From the IMG/VR virus record IMGVR_UViG_3300040796_000047, positions 1-32,282 of that record: DNA of 32,282 nt; one strand, given 5' to 3'. The notes beneath the pieces are model-generated. The model ran no database searches, had not been told where the DNA came from, and saw nothing but the letters and a program-made list of their open reading frames with translations. The position numbers and the translations under genes are program-made. How positions within the stretch are numbered: the stretch's first letter is position 1; each line of letters begins with the position of its first letter. The stretch is from a virus. Shown here piece after piece: positions 20,275 to 28,770 of this stretch.

Positions 20275-22262
20275 TGCCCGATCCTCGCATCCTCGGCCCA
20301 TCGTCCGCGGCGCCCGGTCTGGTGGAGGTAGAGACGTTCGACGGTCGTCGCATGGACGTGCCGGAGGGCGTGGCGCAGCGCCTTGGGCTGACCATGGCCC
20401 AGGCAGACGCGGCGATGCAGCAGGCTGAGCAGGCGGCGCAGGGCCCGGTCGTCGCCGACGCGAGCGCGGCGGGCGGCGCGGCCGAGATGCTACGCGGCAT
20501 TGGCCAGATGGCGCAGCAGGATGCGGTGGACGCGGCGCTACCAGGCGGTTTTATCAGCCCAGGCAGGCTCGGGCGACAGGCGACAATACGCGACGTAGGC
20601 AGGCTCGGGCGACAGGCGACAATACGCGACGTTGGCCAGATGGCGCAGGCTCAACCGCCCGGCGACCCCACTGCGTCGCAGGCGCAGGCTCAACCGCCCG
20701 GCCCGCCCGGCGACCTGGACAGGCTGGCCGCACTAGCAGACGCTGGCGACCCTGGCGCCGCGAGGCTGCTGGCGGGCCGTGCGGCACGCGGCGACCAGGG
20801 TGCGGCTGACGTGCTGCGTGAGTTGGGTCGGCTCCAGTCCATGGGTGTGCTGAGCAGCCAGCTGCGAGGCGGCGGGGGCGGCCGTGGCGGGCCGCGTGTG
20901 CGCGAGACGACGACCGCGCAGCGGCGCGAGCTGACTCCGGAGCAGGAGGCCACGCTCGGGCAGTTGGGCGACCAGGCTGCCGCAGGGCAGGAGCGTGCGC
21001 TCGGTGGGCTGGAGCGCGGCATGCGAGCCCAGGCGCAGGGCGCGGAGGACATGGCGCGCCAGATTCTCGACGCTGACGCGCAGCTCCTTGAGTTGCGCGC
21101 GCGCCAGGCTGAGGCGGAGCAGGCACGTCAGGCACGCATGGAGCGCAGGACGCGCGAGTTGGACGACCTGGCGCGCTCGGTGCGCACTCGCGAGATCGAC
21201 TCGTCACGACTCTTCGGCCGCCGCAACACGAGTGCGCGCATTGCGGCGGGCATCGGCATGGCTCTGGCTGGGCTGGGTGACGCCATCCGAGGCGGCAGCG
21301 GCGGCGTGGAGTCGGTGCTAGCGATCATCGACCGCGCCATCGATCGCGACATCGACGAGCAGCGCGCCAATCTCGCCAATGCGTCGCGCGGCGTGGAGCA
21401 GCAGCGCGGCATCCTGGCCGACCTCCGCCGGTCGTTTGGTGACGAGCGAGGTGCAGAGGCAGCGGCGCGCTCGGCGATGATCCAGTCGACGATGCGTCAG
21501 CTCGAGGCGCTGCGCACGCAGGTGCAGTCTAACGTGCAGCGAGAGCGCATCGACCAGATGCTCGGCCAGCTCCAGCAGCAGGACGCGGCCGCGCGTCAGC
21601 AGGCCATCCTCTCCGGCGCGCCGCTGACGGAAACGGTCGTTGAGCGCCGCAGCGGTGGCGGTGGCGGCGGCGCTCGCCGTCCGCAGATTGACTTCGGCGC
21701 CGCGCTGCCCGAGAGCGACGACATCAGCCGCGAGGAGCGCGCGCAGCTGGCGCAGGGCATCAGCGAGGCCGAGGCGGGGCTGCGCGAGATCGACGAGACG
21801 ATCGCGGCCGTGCAGGCGGCCAGCGAGGCTATCGGGCCGCGCACCGAGCAGCGTTTGGCCCGCTACGCCTCGGACCCGGCAAGCGTCCTGCCATCGGTCC
21901 TAGGGACCAACACGAACGACGCTGCGGCGCGCATCAGCAATGCGGTGTCCGCCCTCGGACGACTGGCGTCTGCACAGGTGCGCGAGCTGGCCGGACCTGG
22001 CGCAGTCACGGACGCAGAGCGCGAGACCTTCGGCGCGCTCACGCAGATGAGCCCGGAGACGCCGCTCCCGCAGGTCATGGCCACCCTACGACGTGCGCGA
22101 CGCGCCGCGCAGGAGCGCATTGTGGCCGCTCGCCGAGGGGCGTCCACAGCCGCGGTGCGTGAGGATGAGGAGCGCGCGCCGGAGCTGCGCAGCGACGAGG
22201 CGCTAGCGCGCGGCGAAACGTCTGACGCGCTATCCGCTGCCATCGCGAGGGGTCGTCAGTGA
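20274..22262 (+). CDS. Putative internal virion protein (662 aa)
   Basis: ATG 20274 overlaps the previous stop. Residues about 90-150 include a 12-residue tandem repeat (GRLGRQATIRDV twice) and Pro/Gln-rich linkers. Residues about 215-440 are long coiled coils rich in Gln/Arg/Glu, interrupted by a hydrophobic turn (IAAGIGMALAGLGDAIRGG, about 320-340). The remainder is helical. This resembles T7 gp15-type ejection proteins in size and helical content. No lytic transglycosylase motif was seen. It overlaps the next gene by GTGA. The repeat may have expanded recently. Confidence 0.65.
   Translation: MPDPRILGPSSAAPGLVEVETFDGRRMDVPEGVAQRLGLTMAQADAAMQQAEQAAQGPVVADASAAGGAAEMLRGIGQMAQQDAVDAALPGGFISPGRLGRQATIRDVGRLGRQATIRDVGQMAQAQPPGDPTASQAQAQPPGPPGDLDRLAALADAGDPGAARLLAGRAARGDQGAADVLRELGRLQSMGVLSSQLRGGGGGRGGPRVRETTTAQRRELTPEQEATLGQLGDQAAAGQERALGGLERGMRAQAQGAEDMARQILDADAQLLELRARQAEAEQARQARMERRTRELDDLARSVRTREIDSSRLFGRRNTSARIAAGIGMALAGLGDAIRGGSGGVESVLAIIDRAIDRDIDEQRANLANASRGVEQQRGILADLRRSFGDERGAEAAARSAMIQSTMRQLEALRTQVQSNVQRERIDQMLGQLQQQDAAARQQAILSGAPLTETVVERRSGGGGGGARRPQIDFGAALPESDDISREERAQLAQGISEAEAGLREIDETIAAVQAASEAIGPRTEQRLARYASDPASVLPSVLGTNTNDAAARISNAVSALGRLASAQVRELAGPGAVTDAERETFGALTQMSPETPLPQVMATLRRARRAAQERIVAARRGASTAAVREDEERAPELRSDEALARGETSDALSAAIARGRQ
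20561..20632 (+). repeat. 36 bp perfect tandem repeat inside the 662 aa gene
   Basis: 20561-20596 and 20597-20632 are identical and encode GRLGRQATIRDV twice, in frame. The flanks carry partial echoes: a GQMAQ coding segment at about 20499 and again at 20632, and a QAQPPG segment twice. The region is a Pro/Gln/Gly linker that has grown by slippage or recombination in multiples of three. Confidence 0.95.
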
Positions 22263-25045
22263 GCCGCGATACATTCGCAGAGCCTCCTCAGCGCAGGCCT
22301 CGCGCCGAGGAGGCGCGCGCGGTGACGTCCGACGCTCGGATCCTGGAAGAGGATACGGGGACTGCGCGTGAGGGGGCGTTCCAGCTCGCGCGCACGGCGG
22401 AGGGCGAGCAGGTAGCAGCGGCCGGCGAGGAGCTGGAGCGCCTCATCCTCGATGGCGGCACGGTCGCGGGCGATGTGCTGCTGGTGGACCAGCAGACCGG
22501 CCAGCGCGTGCGCGTCAGTCCGGACGAGGCGCGCGCTGCCTTGCGCGGCGGCGAGGGGCGGTTTCGCGCGGCAGGCGCGACGGCGCGCCAGGACCAGCGG
22601 CTAGAGGACCTGTACGGCGGCGCCGAGGGCGAGGCGTTTGCGGAGTCGGCGCTGCGCACGCTGATGCTCGGCGGCCCGCGCGTGTCTGGGCTGGCGGCCC
22701 AGCGCGCGCGCGAGCTCGCCGAGCGCAACCGCGAGGCCGACCTCGCGGGCCGCATCGTGGGTGGAGCCGCGCAGGGCCTGGCGGTCGGCGCGGGTGCTGC
22801 CGCGATGGGCGCGCGCGGCATCGTCGGTGGGTTGGCCGAGGGCGCTGTCGAGGGCGCGCTACAGGGTGTCACCGACCTAGGCAGGGAGACTGCGCTAGAC
22901 GGCGACGCGGAGCTCAATGCCGAGCGCATCCTGGGCACCGTCGGGCTGAATACCGTCCTGGGGATGGGCGTCGGCGGGCTCTTTGGTGCAGGCGAGGACC
23001 TGGCCAGCGCCGCGCTGCGAGCCAACCGCAGCCGGCCTGCGACACGCGAGGCCGTCTCGCGGCTCATCGAGCGCACGACGGGGCAGGAGGCGCGCCCTGG
23101 TGTGGCAGACCTGGTGCTCGAGCGGCTCGGGCGCGTGGGCTCCGCGGGCCTCGGCGCCGACGACGCTGCGTTTGTGCGGCGCGCGCTGTCAACGACCGAG
23201 GAGGGTCGCCAGCTCCGCCAGGTGCTCGAGCAGGGCGACAGCATCGTGGGCGAGACGACGGCGACGCTGCGGCGTCAGCTAGACGACATGGCGCAGATCC
23301 AGGAGACCGCGTCGGACTTTGCGTCCGGCTCGCTGAAGCGCGGGCAGGTACGGAGGTCGGTGCGGAGTGACACGCTGGACGTGGCGAGCGGCGAGGCGAC
23401 GGCGCTGGCTGGCGAGGTGCGCCGCTTCGCGGACAGTCTCGAGGCGGATAGCGCGCTGGTCGGCGGCGCGATGCGGGCGCGCAGGCTCCGGGGGCAGGCG
23501 GATGAGCTCGAGCGCGAGTTGGCCGCGGCGCTCTCGCAGGACTCTGCCCAGGATGCTGCCGCAGACGTGTTCATCGCGCTCGACAGAGCGAAGCGTCGCC
23601 TGGGCCGCGAGTCGGCCAGCGCCTTCCGCTCTCGGTCTGGTCTACAGGACTACGCCGAGCAGTATGACGGTCTGTATGAGCGCTTTCGCCGACACCTTGA
23701 AGATCAGGCGGTGTACGGCGACGCTGCGGCGACGCAGCGTGAGATCAACGCCGCGTGGTCACCGAGCATCGCCAGCGGGCGAGATTTTGATCGCGCGTTC
23801 CGCACGTCGGCGGGCGAGCAAGACGGCTTTCGCCGCCTGATGACGGCGGACTCGGCAAAGCTCAACACGTGGCTACAGCAGACCGGAACGGCGCGCTCCG
23901 CCACGCGCGACGAACTGTTCGAGAAGCACATCGCCAACATGGATGCGTTTCACTCGGCCGTCGCGCGGCACTACGACCTACCGGACGAAACGCGCGCTGT
24001 GCTGGAGTCCTCGCGCCGCAACGTCGCGGAGCTCCGCGAGACGCTGGGTCGCGTGCGCACTACCGTGCAGGCCAAGAATCAGTTTGACGACATCGCGCGC
24101 CAGCTCGGCGACCGGGAGGGCGCGCTCGGGGGGCTGCTCGGCTCCGGCGCGGTCGCCGGAGGCATCGTGGGAGGCGCGCCCGGTGCTGCGCTGGGCGCCC
24201 TGGCCTCGGCGGCAGCACGACCGGACCGCGCCATCCGCATGATGGCGGCCCTCGAGCGCATGGGCGCGACATTCGACCGGCGGCTCGGCGGCTCCGTGCG
24301 TCGATTCGTCGACCAGCTGTCCGGCGCCAGCGTGCGCGTGGGCGACGCGGCGCGCGGAGGCCGCGCGGCGCGGAGCGCGGCGCAGGGGGCGACCATCGCG
24401 GCCGCATCGGACCGCTTTGACGAGGCGATCGAGCGCATGTCCGACATGACGCCGGACGCGCTGCATGAGCGCCTGTCGATGTCGACGCGGCGCTTCGCCG
24501 ACCAGGCCCCCGGGCTGACGGCGCGCATGACGGAGACGGCGGCCCGCGCGCTGGCCTACATGGAGGCGCAGATCCCACCGGGGGCGATGCTGCCGCCGTA
24601 TCCCGGCGCTCCTCAGTACCGGCCGAGCGAGAGCGTGTCACGCGACGAGATGATGTCGTTCCTGCGCGCGCTCGATGTCGTCGAGGATCCGCTCAGCGTG
24701 CTCGACGAGGCCGCGTCAGGCACGCTGACCATGGACCACACGCACGCCCTGCAGGCAGTGTGGCCCAGCCTCCACACGGCGATGGTGACGCAGGTCGTCG
24801 AGGAGGTCGCCGACCGAGAGGACCCGCTCCCGTATGAGGGTCGCGTCCGCCTGTCGCTCCTGCTGGGAGCGCCGACGGACCCGAGCATGGAGGGCGCATA
24901 CATCCGGCGCGCGCAGATGGCGTACGCCACGACACCACCCACTGATGTGGAGGGGGTGGTGTCGCCCAGCAACGCCTCGCCCCCCGAGGTGTCAGACTCC
25001 ATCTACTCGGCGCAGCAGCGGCTCGCGCAGGAGGGACCCGCATGA
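22259..25045 (+). CDS. Putative large internal virion/ejection protein (928 aa)
   Basis: GTG 22259 overlaps the previous stop. It has an acidic helical N-terminus, then Ala/Gly-rich amphipathic segments that could insert in a membrane (IVGGAAQGLAVGAGAAAMGA, about 165-185; TVGLNTVLGMGVGGLFGAG, about 230-245; AVAGGIVGGAPGAALGALAS, about 635-655), separated by long charged helices. This matches the third, largest ejection protein of podoviruses (position of T7 gp16 or P22 gp16/gp20). I looked for a Glu-containing lytic transglycosylase motif and did not find one. The C-terminal 120 residues are Pro/Ser-rich. The call is based on order, size and composition. Confidence 0.65.
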   Translation: MSRDTFAEPPQRRPRAEEARAVTSDARILEEDTGTAREGAFQLARTAEGEQVAAAGEELERLILDGGTVAGDVLLVDQQTGQRVRVSPDEARAALRGGEGRFRAAGATARQDQRLEDLYGGAEGEAFAESALRTLMLGGPRVSGLAAQRARELAERNREADLAGRIVGGAAQGLAVGAGAAAMGARGIVGGLAEGAVEGALQGVTDLGRETALDGDAELNAERILGTVGLNTVLGMGVGGLFGAGEDLASAALRANRSRPATREAVSRLIERTTGQEARPGVADLVLERLGRVGSAGLGADDAAFVRRALSTTEEGRQLRQVLEQGDSIVGETTATLRRQLDDMAQIQETASDFASGSLKRGQVRRSVRSDTLDVASGEATALAGEVRRFADSLEADSALVGGAMRARRLRGQADELERELAAALSQDSAQDAAADVFIALDRAKRRLGRESASAFRSRSGLQDYAEQYDGLYERFRRHLEDQAVYGDAAATQREINAAWSPSIASGRDFDRAFRTSAGEQDGFRRLMTADSAKLNTWLQQTGTARSATRDELFEKHIANMDAFHSAVARHYDLPDETRAVLESSRRNVAELRETLGRVRTTVQAKNQFDDIARQLGDREGALGGLLGSGAVAGGIVGGAPGAALGALASAAARPDRAIRMMAALERMGATFDRRLGGSVRRFVDQLSGASVRVGDAARGGRAARSAAQGATIAAASDRFDEAIERMSDMTPDALHERLSMSTRRFADQAPGLTARMTETAARALAYMEAQIPPGAMLPPYPGAPQYRPSESVSRDEMMSFLRALDVVEDPLSVLDEAASGTLTMDHTHALQAVWPSLHTAMVTQVVEEVADREDPLPYEGRVRLSLLLGAPTDPSMEGAYIRRAQMAYATTPPTDVEGVVSPSNASPPEVSDSIYSAQQRLAQEGPA

Positions 25046-25398
25046 GTACCGGACGCATGGCACGCAGCTTGTCCAAGCCCATCCCCAGGAGCGCAGACAT
25101 CCACATCGAGGAGGTGGGGACGTCGGCCGAGGAGGTCGACCTCTACAGCATCTTCGGCGTGGACCCGGGGACCACGGGTCGGGCACAGGATTTGACGTTC
25201 ATCGTCACGATCACGTCGCGCGGTGCGGCGAGCTACCTCTGGGCGCTCAGCGCGACGGGCGGCACCGCAGTCGCCACGACCACGGGCAAAAAGCTCGAGG
25301 CAGACACCGCGTACGTCTACGAGGTGTCCAGCGGTACGCGCTACATCAGCATCATCGCGGCAGAGGCTGCGACGAGCGTCGAGTTCGTCCGAGGCTGA
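25042..25398 (+). CDS. Small beta-rich virion protein (118 aa)
   Basis: ATG 25042 overlaps the previous stop as ATGA. After a basic 15-residue start the protein is made of regularly spaced strands with Thr/Val/Ala and Gly turns (FIVTITSRGAASYLWAL, TAYVYEVSSGTRYISIIA). It is likely a virion surface or fibre-adaptor protein. No cysteine and no family recognised. It sits just before the LamG-like tail protein, with one base between its stop and the next GTG. Confidence 0.6.
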   Translation: MSTGRMARSLSKPIPRSADIHIEEVGTSAEEVDLYSIFGVDPGTTGRAQDLTFIVTITSRGAASYLWALSATGGTAVATTTGKKLEADTAYVYEVSSGTRYISIIAAEAATSVEFVRG

Positions 25399-25399
25399 C

Positions 25400-26149
25400 G
25401 TGGTGGCGGCCCGTCCTCGCACGCGGAACCCTGCGCTTATCATGCGCGAGCCCGGCGCCCGCATGGGCGCCGGGGGCGGGGGCGGCGGCGCTCCGTCACT
25501 GCCGTCCAGCGGACTCATCCTCGACCTCGACGCCGCGGTCGGAGTCACGACCTCGGGCGGCCTGGTGACCTCGTGGGCGGACCAGTCGCCGAGCGGGCTG
25601 ACCGCGACGAGCGTCGTCGGCAGGGAACCGACCTACGACGTCACCGGCGGGCCGGCGTCGACACCCGCGGTCGTCGTGACGGGTGGGCAGATCATGGAGC
25701 TGTCTGGCGACCTGCGGCCCACGAGCGGCCCGGTCACCGTGCTCGTCGTGATGGACGACACCAGCCCCAGCAACGCTTTCCGCTACCTCATCGACTCTGA
25801 CAGCACGCGCCGGATCATCGAGCAGATCACGGGTTCCGGCGGCAGCACTGGCTATTTCGACGGCTCGCACCGAAGCATTGCGGCATCGGCCCGGGGCGAG
25901 CAGGTGCTGACCTGGACGCTTCAGAGCAGCGGCGGCGAGATGTTCCGCGGCCGCTCGTCCATCGGCACGGGCGTCTACACCGAGGCGGAGTGGGCCGGCC
26001 GCGTGGCGCTATTCGCCGACCGCTTGGGCGCTACTCAGTTTGCTCACGCCGAAGTCGCGCGCATCCTCGTGTGGGATCGCATCCTCTCCGCGTCCGAGCT
26101 GACTCAGGCGTGGGACTACATCGACAGTATCTACGGCGTCGCGCCGTAG
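25400..26149 (+). CDS. LamG/jelly-roll-like receptor-binding protein candidate (249 aa)
   Basis: Possible starts are GTG 25400 or 25403 just after the previous stop, or ATG 25442. Following a Gly-rich linker (residues about 25-35), the protein has the look of a concanavalin/LamG-type beta jelly roll: GLILDLDAAVGV, SWADQSPSG, VTVLVVMDD, EQVLTWTLQS, GRVALFADRLG and VARILVWDRILSASEL, the last being a typical closing phrase of LamG-like domains in tail proteins. Such domains often bind carbohydrates. As the last larger structural gene it is a candidate for receptor binding. No catalytic motif was seen. Confidence 0.7.
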   Translation: MVAARPRTRNPALIMREPGARMGAGGGGGGAPSLPSSGLILDLDAAVGVTTSGGLVTSWADQSPSGLTATSVVGREPTYDVTGGPASTPAVVVTGGQIMELSGDLRPTSGPVTVLVVMDDTSPSNAFRYLIDSDSTRRIIEQITGSGGSTGYFDGSHRSIAASARGEQVLTWTLQSSGGEMFRGRSSIGTGVYTEAEWAGRVALFADRLGATQFAHAEVARILVWDRILSASELTQAWDYIDSIYGVAP

Positions 26150-26159
26150 CGGAGACATC

Positions 26160-26540
26160 ATGGCACTCACCCTCTCTCAGGCAGCAGCTCTATCCGGCGC
26201 CCCGCAGTGGCGCCAGCGCGTCATCGCCGGAGCCATCCGGCATGCGTCGTGGGTCATGGCACAGGACGACGGCGAGCTGGAGCGCCTGCAGGTCACGGCG
26301 ACGGGCCTGCGCCAGGAGGCTCAGGCCATCCTCGGCCGCGCCAGCGAGGACTCCATGCAGCGCAGGCTCGCGCTCGTGGTGGCGTCGTGGGGGCCGCTGG
26401 TGGCCGAAACGGTCGACGGCAACGTCGACCAGTCCACGATCGGCGACGATCGCATCGAGGCGGCGCTCCAGGCGCTGCTACCGGCGCTCGTGAACGCTGG
26501 CGAGGTGCGCCGCCCGGCTCCCGGCGGCAGGGGCGCATGA
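26160..26540 (+). CDS. Hypothetical helical protein (126 aa)
   Basis: ATG 26160 is preceded by CGGAGACATC. The product is helical with no signal peptide, cysteine cluster or TM segment: SQAAALSGAPQWRQRVIAGAIRHASWVM, long amphipathic helices, then a Gly/Pro tail. The gene overlaps the HEXXH lipoprotein gene by ATGA. Similar small helical proteins near the end of tail modules occur in many phages, often unassigned. Function unknown. Confidence 0.6.
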   Translation: MALTLSQAAALSGAPQWRQRVIAGAIRHASWVMAQDDGELERLQVTATGLRQEAQAILGRASEDSMQRRLALVVASWGPLVAETVDGNVDQSTIGDDRIEAALQALLPALVNAGEVRRPAPGGRGA

Positions 26541-27052
26541 CCCGCCTCGTCCCGCTGCTCGCTCTCCTCGTCGCGTCGTGCCTCGACTACAAGGGCAGCA
26601 CCCCGGCCACCGAGCCGGACCGCGCTCTCGTGGGCGCGCTCGTCGAGGAGTGGCGCGCGGCGGGGCTGCCGTACGGCGACGCCTGCGAGGCGCAGCGCGC
26701 GCAGCTCCGTACCGTCTACTCAGGCGGCGCGGGCTTCCGCGCCGTGTGTGCCTACTGCCCGTCCGGCGGCTCGCTCGACTGCGACGACCGGGCCGAGTGC
26801 CCATGGGGGTGCGCGGCGGGGTGCGTAGGCGGCGCGAGCGGGCCCGGGACCAGCCTCGGAGGCGGACGCCGTCGGCACCCCATCCTCGCCGTGACTGCGG
26901 CCGTCCCCGCCGACCGCCGCCGCAGGCTCCTTATCCACGAGGCCGGCCACTGGCTCGACGCCTGCTCCGGGCTGCACGGATGGCGGTGGCACCAGGACGA
27001 GCGCGTGTGGGCAGTGGTCCGCGCCGCGCAGGAGGCGACCCGTGACCGGTGA
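26537..27052 (+). CDS. Cysteine-rich lipoprotein with HEXXH metalloprotease motif (171 aa)
   Basis: ATG 26537 overlaps the previous stop. Signal peptide MTRLVPLLALLVASC with lipobox VASC (Cys15). The mature domain has eight more cysteines (50, 71, 74, 82, 88, 92, 96, 143). HEAGH at 134-138, preceded by hydrophobic LLI, fits the zinc metallopeptidase consensus HEXXH, with His147 or His152 as possible third ligand. The motif is followed by WLDACSGLHGW. It is at the start of the lysis region, next to a coiled-coil gene and a TM protein. Roles to consider are peptidoglycan or outer-membrane processing during lysis, or an exclusion lipoprotein. Activity is inferred from the motif only. Confidence 0.75.
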   Translation: MTRLVPLLALLVASCLDYKGSTPATEPDRALVGALVEEWRAAGLPYGDACEAQRAQLRTVYSGGAGFRAVCAYCPSGGSLDCDDRAECPWGCAAGCVGGASGPGTSLGGGRRRHPILAVTAAVPADRRRRLLIHEAGHWLDACSGLHGWRWHQDERVWAVVRAAQEATRDR

Positions 27053-27359
27053 CGACGAGCCGACCCGCCCGGACACGCCCCGGGCGCGCCGCCGTAGCTC
27101 CACCACCATGACGCTCCTCAGCGTCCGCCACGAGCAGCTCTGCGCCCTCGTCGGCGTCCCGGACGACGCACGCGAGCTCCGCGCGCAGCTCCACGACCTG
27201 CTCGTCACCGTGAGCGACGACGGGATGGGCCGGGCGCTCCACGAGGCCCAGGTCGCTCAGCGCCGGTGCGCGGCGGAGCAGGCCCGGGCTGATGCCGCGG
27301 AGGCCCGTGTGGCGGAGCTCGAGCAGGAGCTCCGCGCGACCATCGGGAGGGTGCGATGA
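27042..27359 (+). CDS. Coiled-coil protein of the lysis region (105 aa)
   Basis: GTG 27042 overlaps the lipoprotein gene by 11 bases. After an Arg/Pro/Thr-rich start, residues about 30-50 are a small hydrophobic helix and 65-100 are Ala/Glu/Arg heptad-like coiled coil (RADAAEARVAELEQELRATI). No membrane segment was seen. It overlaps the next gene by ATGA. It may pair with the TM-coiled-coil protein that follows, but this is only a guess from place. Confidence 0.55.
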   Translation: MTGDDEPTRPDTPRARRRSSTTMTLLSVRHEQLCALVGVPDDARELRAQLHDLLVTVSDDGMGRALHEAQVAQRRCAAEQARADAAEARVAELEQELRATIGRVR

Positions 27360-27769
27360 CGACCGGACGACATGACGCGGTGCCCCCGCCTCCCCCGCCG
27401 CCGGACTACGGCACCGTCCCGCCGACCACGGCCTCCGAGGCCCGCTCGGGCGCGTCCGTGCCCTGGACCACGATCCTCGGCCTGGTCGTCGGCCTCCTCG
27501 GCGCGGGAACCGGCGGCGTCGTCCTCGTGCGCCAGGCCGAGCTCGACCGCATCGAGACGACCGCCGAGGAGCGCGCCGTCTCGATCGAGGCCCAGGTCGT
27601 CGAGCTCCGCAAGGAGGTCCAGCGCGTCGCGGACCGCCTCACCGAGGAGCGCGTGGCCACCGCGGCCGACCGCGCCGAGCGCCAGTCGCTCGCCGCCGCC
27701 CTCGAGGGGCTGCGGGTCGAGGTCCGCGAGCTCCGGAGCGACGTGCAGCGGAGCCTGCGCCGCAGATAG
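27356..27769 (+). CDS. TM plus coiled-coil protein, i-spanin or holin-like candidate (137 aa)
   Basis: ATG 27356 overlaps the previous stop. A proline-rich cytoplasmic stretch (seven prolines near residue 10) leads into a single TM helix (about residues 36-58, WTTILGLVVGLLGAGTGGVVLV) and then a long charged coiled coil (60-135). A type II protein with a periplasmic coiled coil next to a lipoprotein and holin fits an inner-membrane spanin (Rz-like). Rz proteins usually have the TM near residue 1, so the long N-terminal arm is atypical. It could also be a holin accessory. Confidence 0.6.
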   Translation: MTTGRHDAVPPPPPPPDYGTVPPTTASEARSGASVPWTTILGLVVGLLGAGTGGVVLVRQAELDRIETTAEERAVSIEAQVVELRKEVQRVADRLTEERVATAADRAERQSLAAALEGLRVEVRELRSDVQRSLRRR

Positions 27770-27774
27770 ACGCC

Positions 27775-27820
27775 GGGGGCGCCGGTAGCCCCCACCCCAC
27801 ATCACGCCGGGCCCCCGGCG
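27775..27820 (+). terminator. Two consecutive GC hairpins
   Basis: GGGGGC (27775-27780) pairs with GCCCCC (27788-27793) around 7 bases, and CGCCGGG (27805-27811) pairs with CCCGGCG (27814-27820). They lie between the TM-coiled-coil gene and the holin gene and may attenuate transcription or set mRNA ends. No T tract. The holin has its own GGAG at 27830. Confidence 0.5.
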
Positions 27821-27838
27821 ACCTCCTACGGAGACACC

Positions 27839-28267
27839 ATGGACTGGACCAAGCTCATCCTCGAATACCTGCTGCCGCCGCTCGCGCTGATCGCAACCGG
27901 CGTCCTCGCGGTGCTGGGCCGCGCGGCCATCCGGTGGCTCGGCGCCCGGCTCGGCGTCGAGCGCGCCGCGACGGTGGAGTACTACGCCCGCGCGTGGGCC
28001 GACCTCGCCGACGACGCCATCGGCTACGCCGAGCAGCGCGGCCTCGTCTGGGCGCGGGAGCGCGGCGAGCTGCCGCCGAGCGCCGAGAAGCTCGAGCTCG
28101 CCCTCCGATGGGCGACCGACGAGGCGGAGCGCCGGGGCCTCCCCGAGCGTGCTCGGCACGAGCTGGTCGCGCTGATCGAGGCGCGGCTCGGACGCCCCGA
28201 CACGCCCGGCGAGGCCGATGAGGCGCGCGACGTCGTCATGCGGCTCCGCTCCGGGAGCGCGTCGTGA
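27839..28267 (+). CDS. Holin, LL-H-like family
   Basis: 142 aa, ATG 27839 after CGGAGACACC. One N-terminal TM helix (about residues 10-28, YLLPPLALIATGVLAVLGRAA), then a helical soluble part. AIGYAEQRGL (60-69) and KLELALRWA (84-92) match the A-x-x-Y-A-E-Q and E-x-A-L-x-W pattern of phage holins of the LL-H superfamily. The protein would oligomerise in the inner membrane and time the release of the endolysin. Its neighbours are lysis-related and the next gene starts at 28264, overlapping by GTGA. Good but not certain, since it relies on two motif phrases. Confidence 0.7.
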   Translation: MDWTKLILEYLLPPLALIATGVLAVLGRAAIRWLGARLGVERAATVEYYARAWADLADDAIGYAEQRGLVWARERGELPPSAEKLELALRWATDEAERRGLPERARHELVALIEARLGRPDTPGEADEARDVVMRLRSGSAS

Positions 28268-28770
28268 GTCGCCGACGGCCGGGGCCCGGGGTCGGCATGC
28301 TGATCCTCAGCCTCCTCGCGCTCGCCCTCCTGCACTCGACCGGGTGCGGCGCCTCCCGCCTGGACACGACCGTCCGCGCCCTCGGCTCAGCGCGGGCGCT
28401 CCAGTCCGGCGTCGTGACGAGCGGCGAGGCTGCCTTCGACGCCCGCGCTCAGCAGGCAGTCGCCCCCTGCCGGGACGGCGACCGCCCGGCCGCCGAGTGC
28501 TCGGCGGAGGTGCTCGCCCTGACCGAGCGCTACGCGCCCCTCGAGCAGGCGACCGACGCCAGCGCCGCCGCCATCGACGCGGCGACCCGGGCGACCTCCC
28601 TCTGGGCCTGGCACGTCGACGACGGCGAGGGCGACGAGGACGAGGTGCCCGTGACCGTGACTCGCGCCGTCGAGGCGATGTGCGCCTCGCTGGGACGACT
28701 ACGCGGGGCCGCCGAGGCCTGGGGCGCGGCGTGGCTCCCGTCGCTGATGGAGGTGGCCTGTGGCCGATGA
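28264..28770 (+). CDS. Putative outer-membrane lipoprotein, o-spanin-like candidate (168 aa)
   Basis: GTG 28264 in a GTGA overlap with the holin gene. A basic start RRRPG and hydrophobic stretch (LILSLLALALL) lead to STGC, so Cys28 could be lipidated, although Ser at -3 is not the ideal lipobox residue. The rest is helical Ala/Glu-rich with an acidic loop (DDGEGDEDE, about 119-127) and cysteines 69, 79, 140 and 166. It sits between holin and endolysin, suited to an o-spanin or envelope-disrupting partner, but o-spanins are generally shorter and proline-rich. The role is uncertain. Confidence 0.6.
   Translation: MSRRRPGPGVGMLILSLLALALLHSTGCGASRLDTTVRALGSARALQSGVVTSGEAAFDARAQQAVAPCRDGDRPAAECSAEVLALTERYAPLEQATDASAAAIDAATRATSLWAWHVDDGEGDEDEVPVTVTRAVEAMCASLGRLRGAAEAWGAAWLPSLMEVACGR

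Noticed and set aside
22259-25045. Lytic transglycosylase domain in the largest ejection protein
   Set aside because: No catalytic Glu motif with the usual Ser/Gly context was found on reading. A profile search would be needed to be sure.
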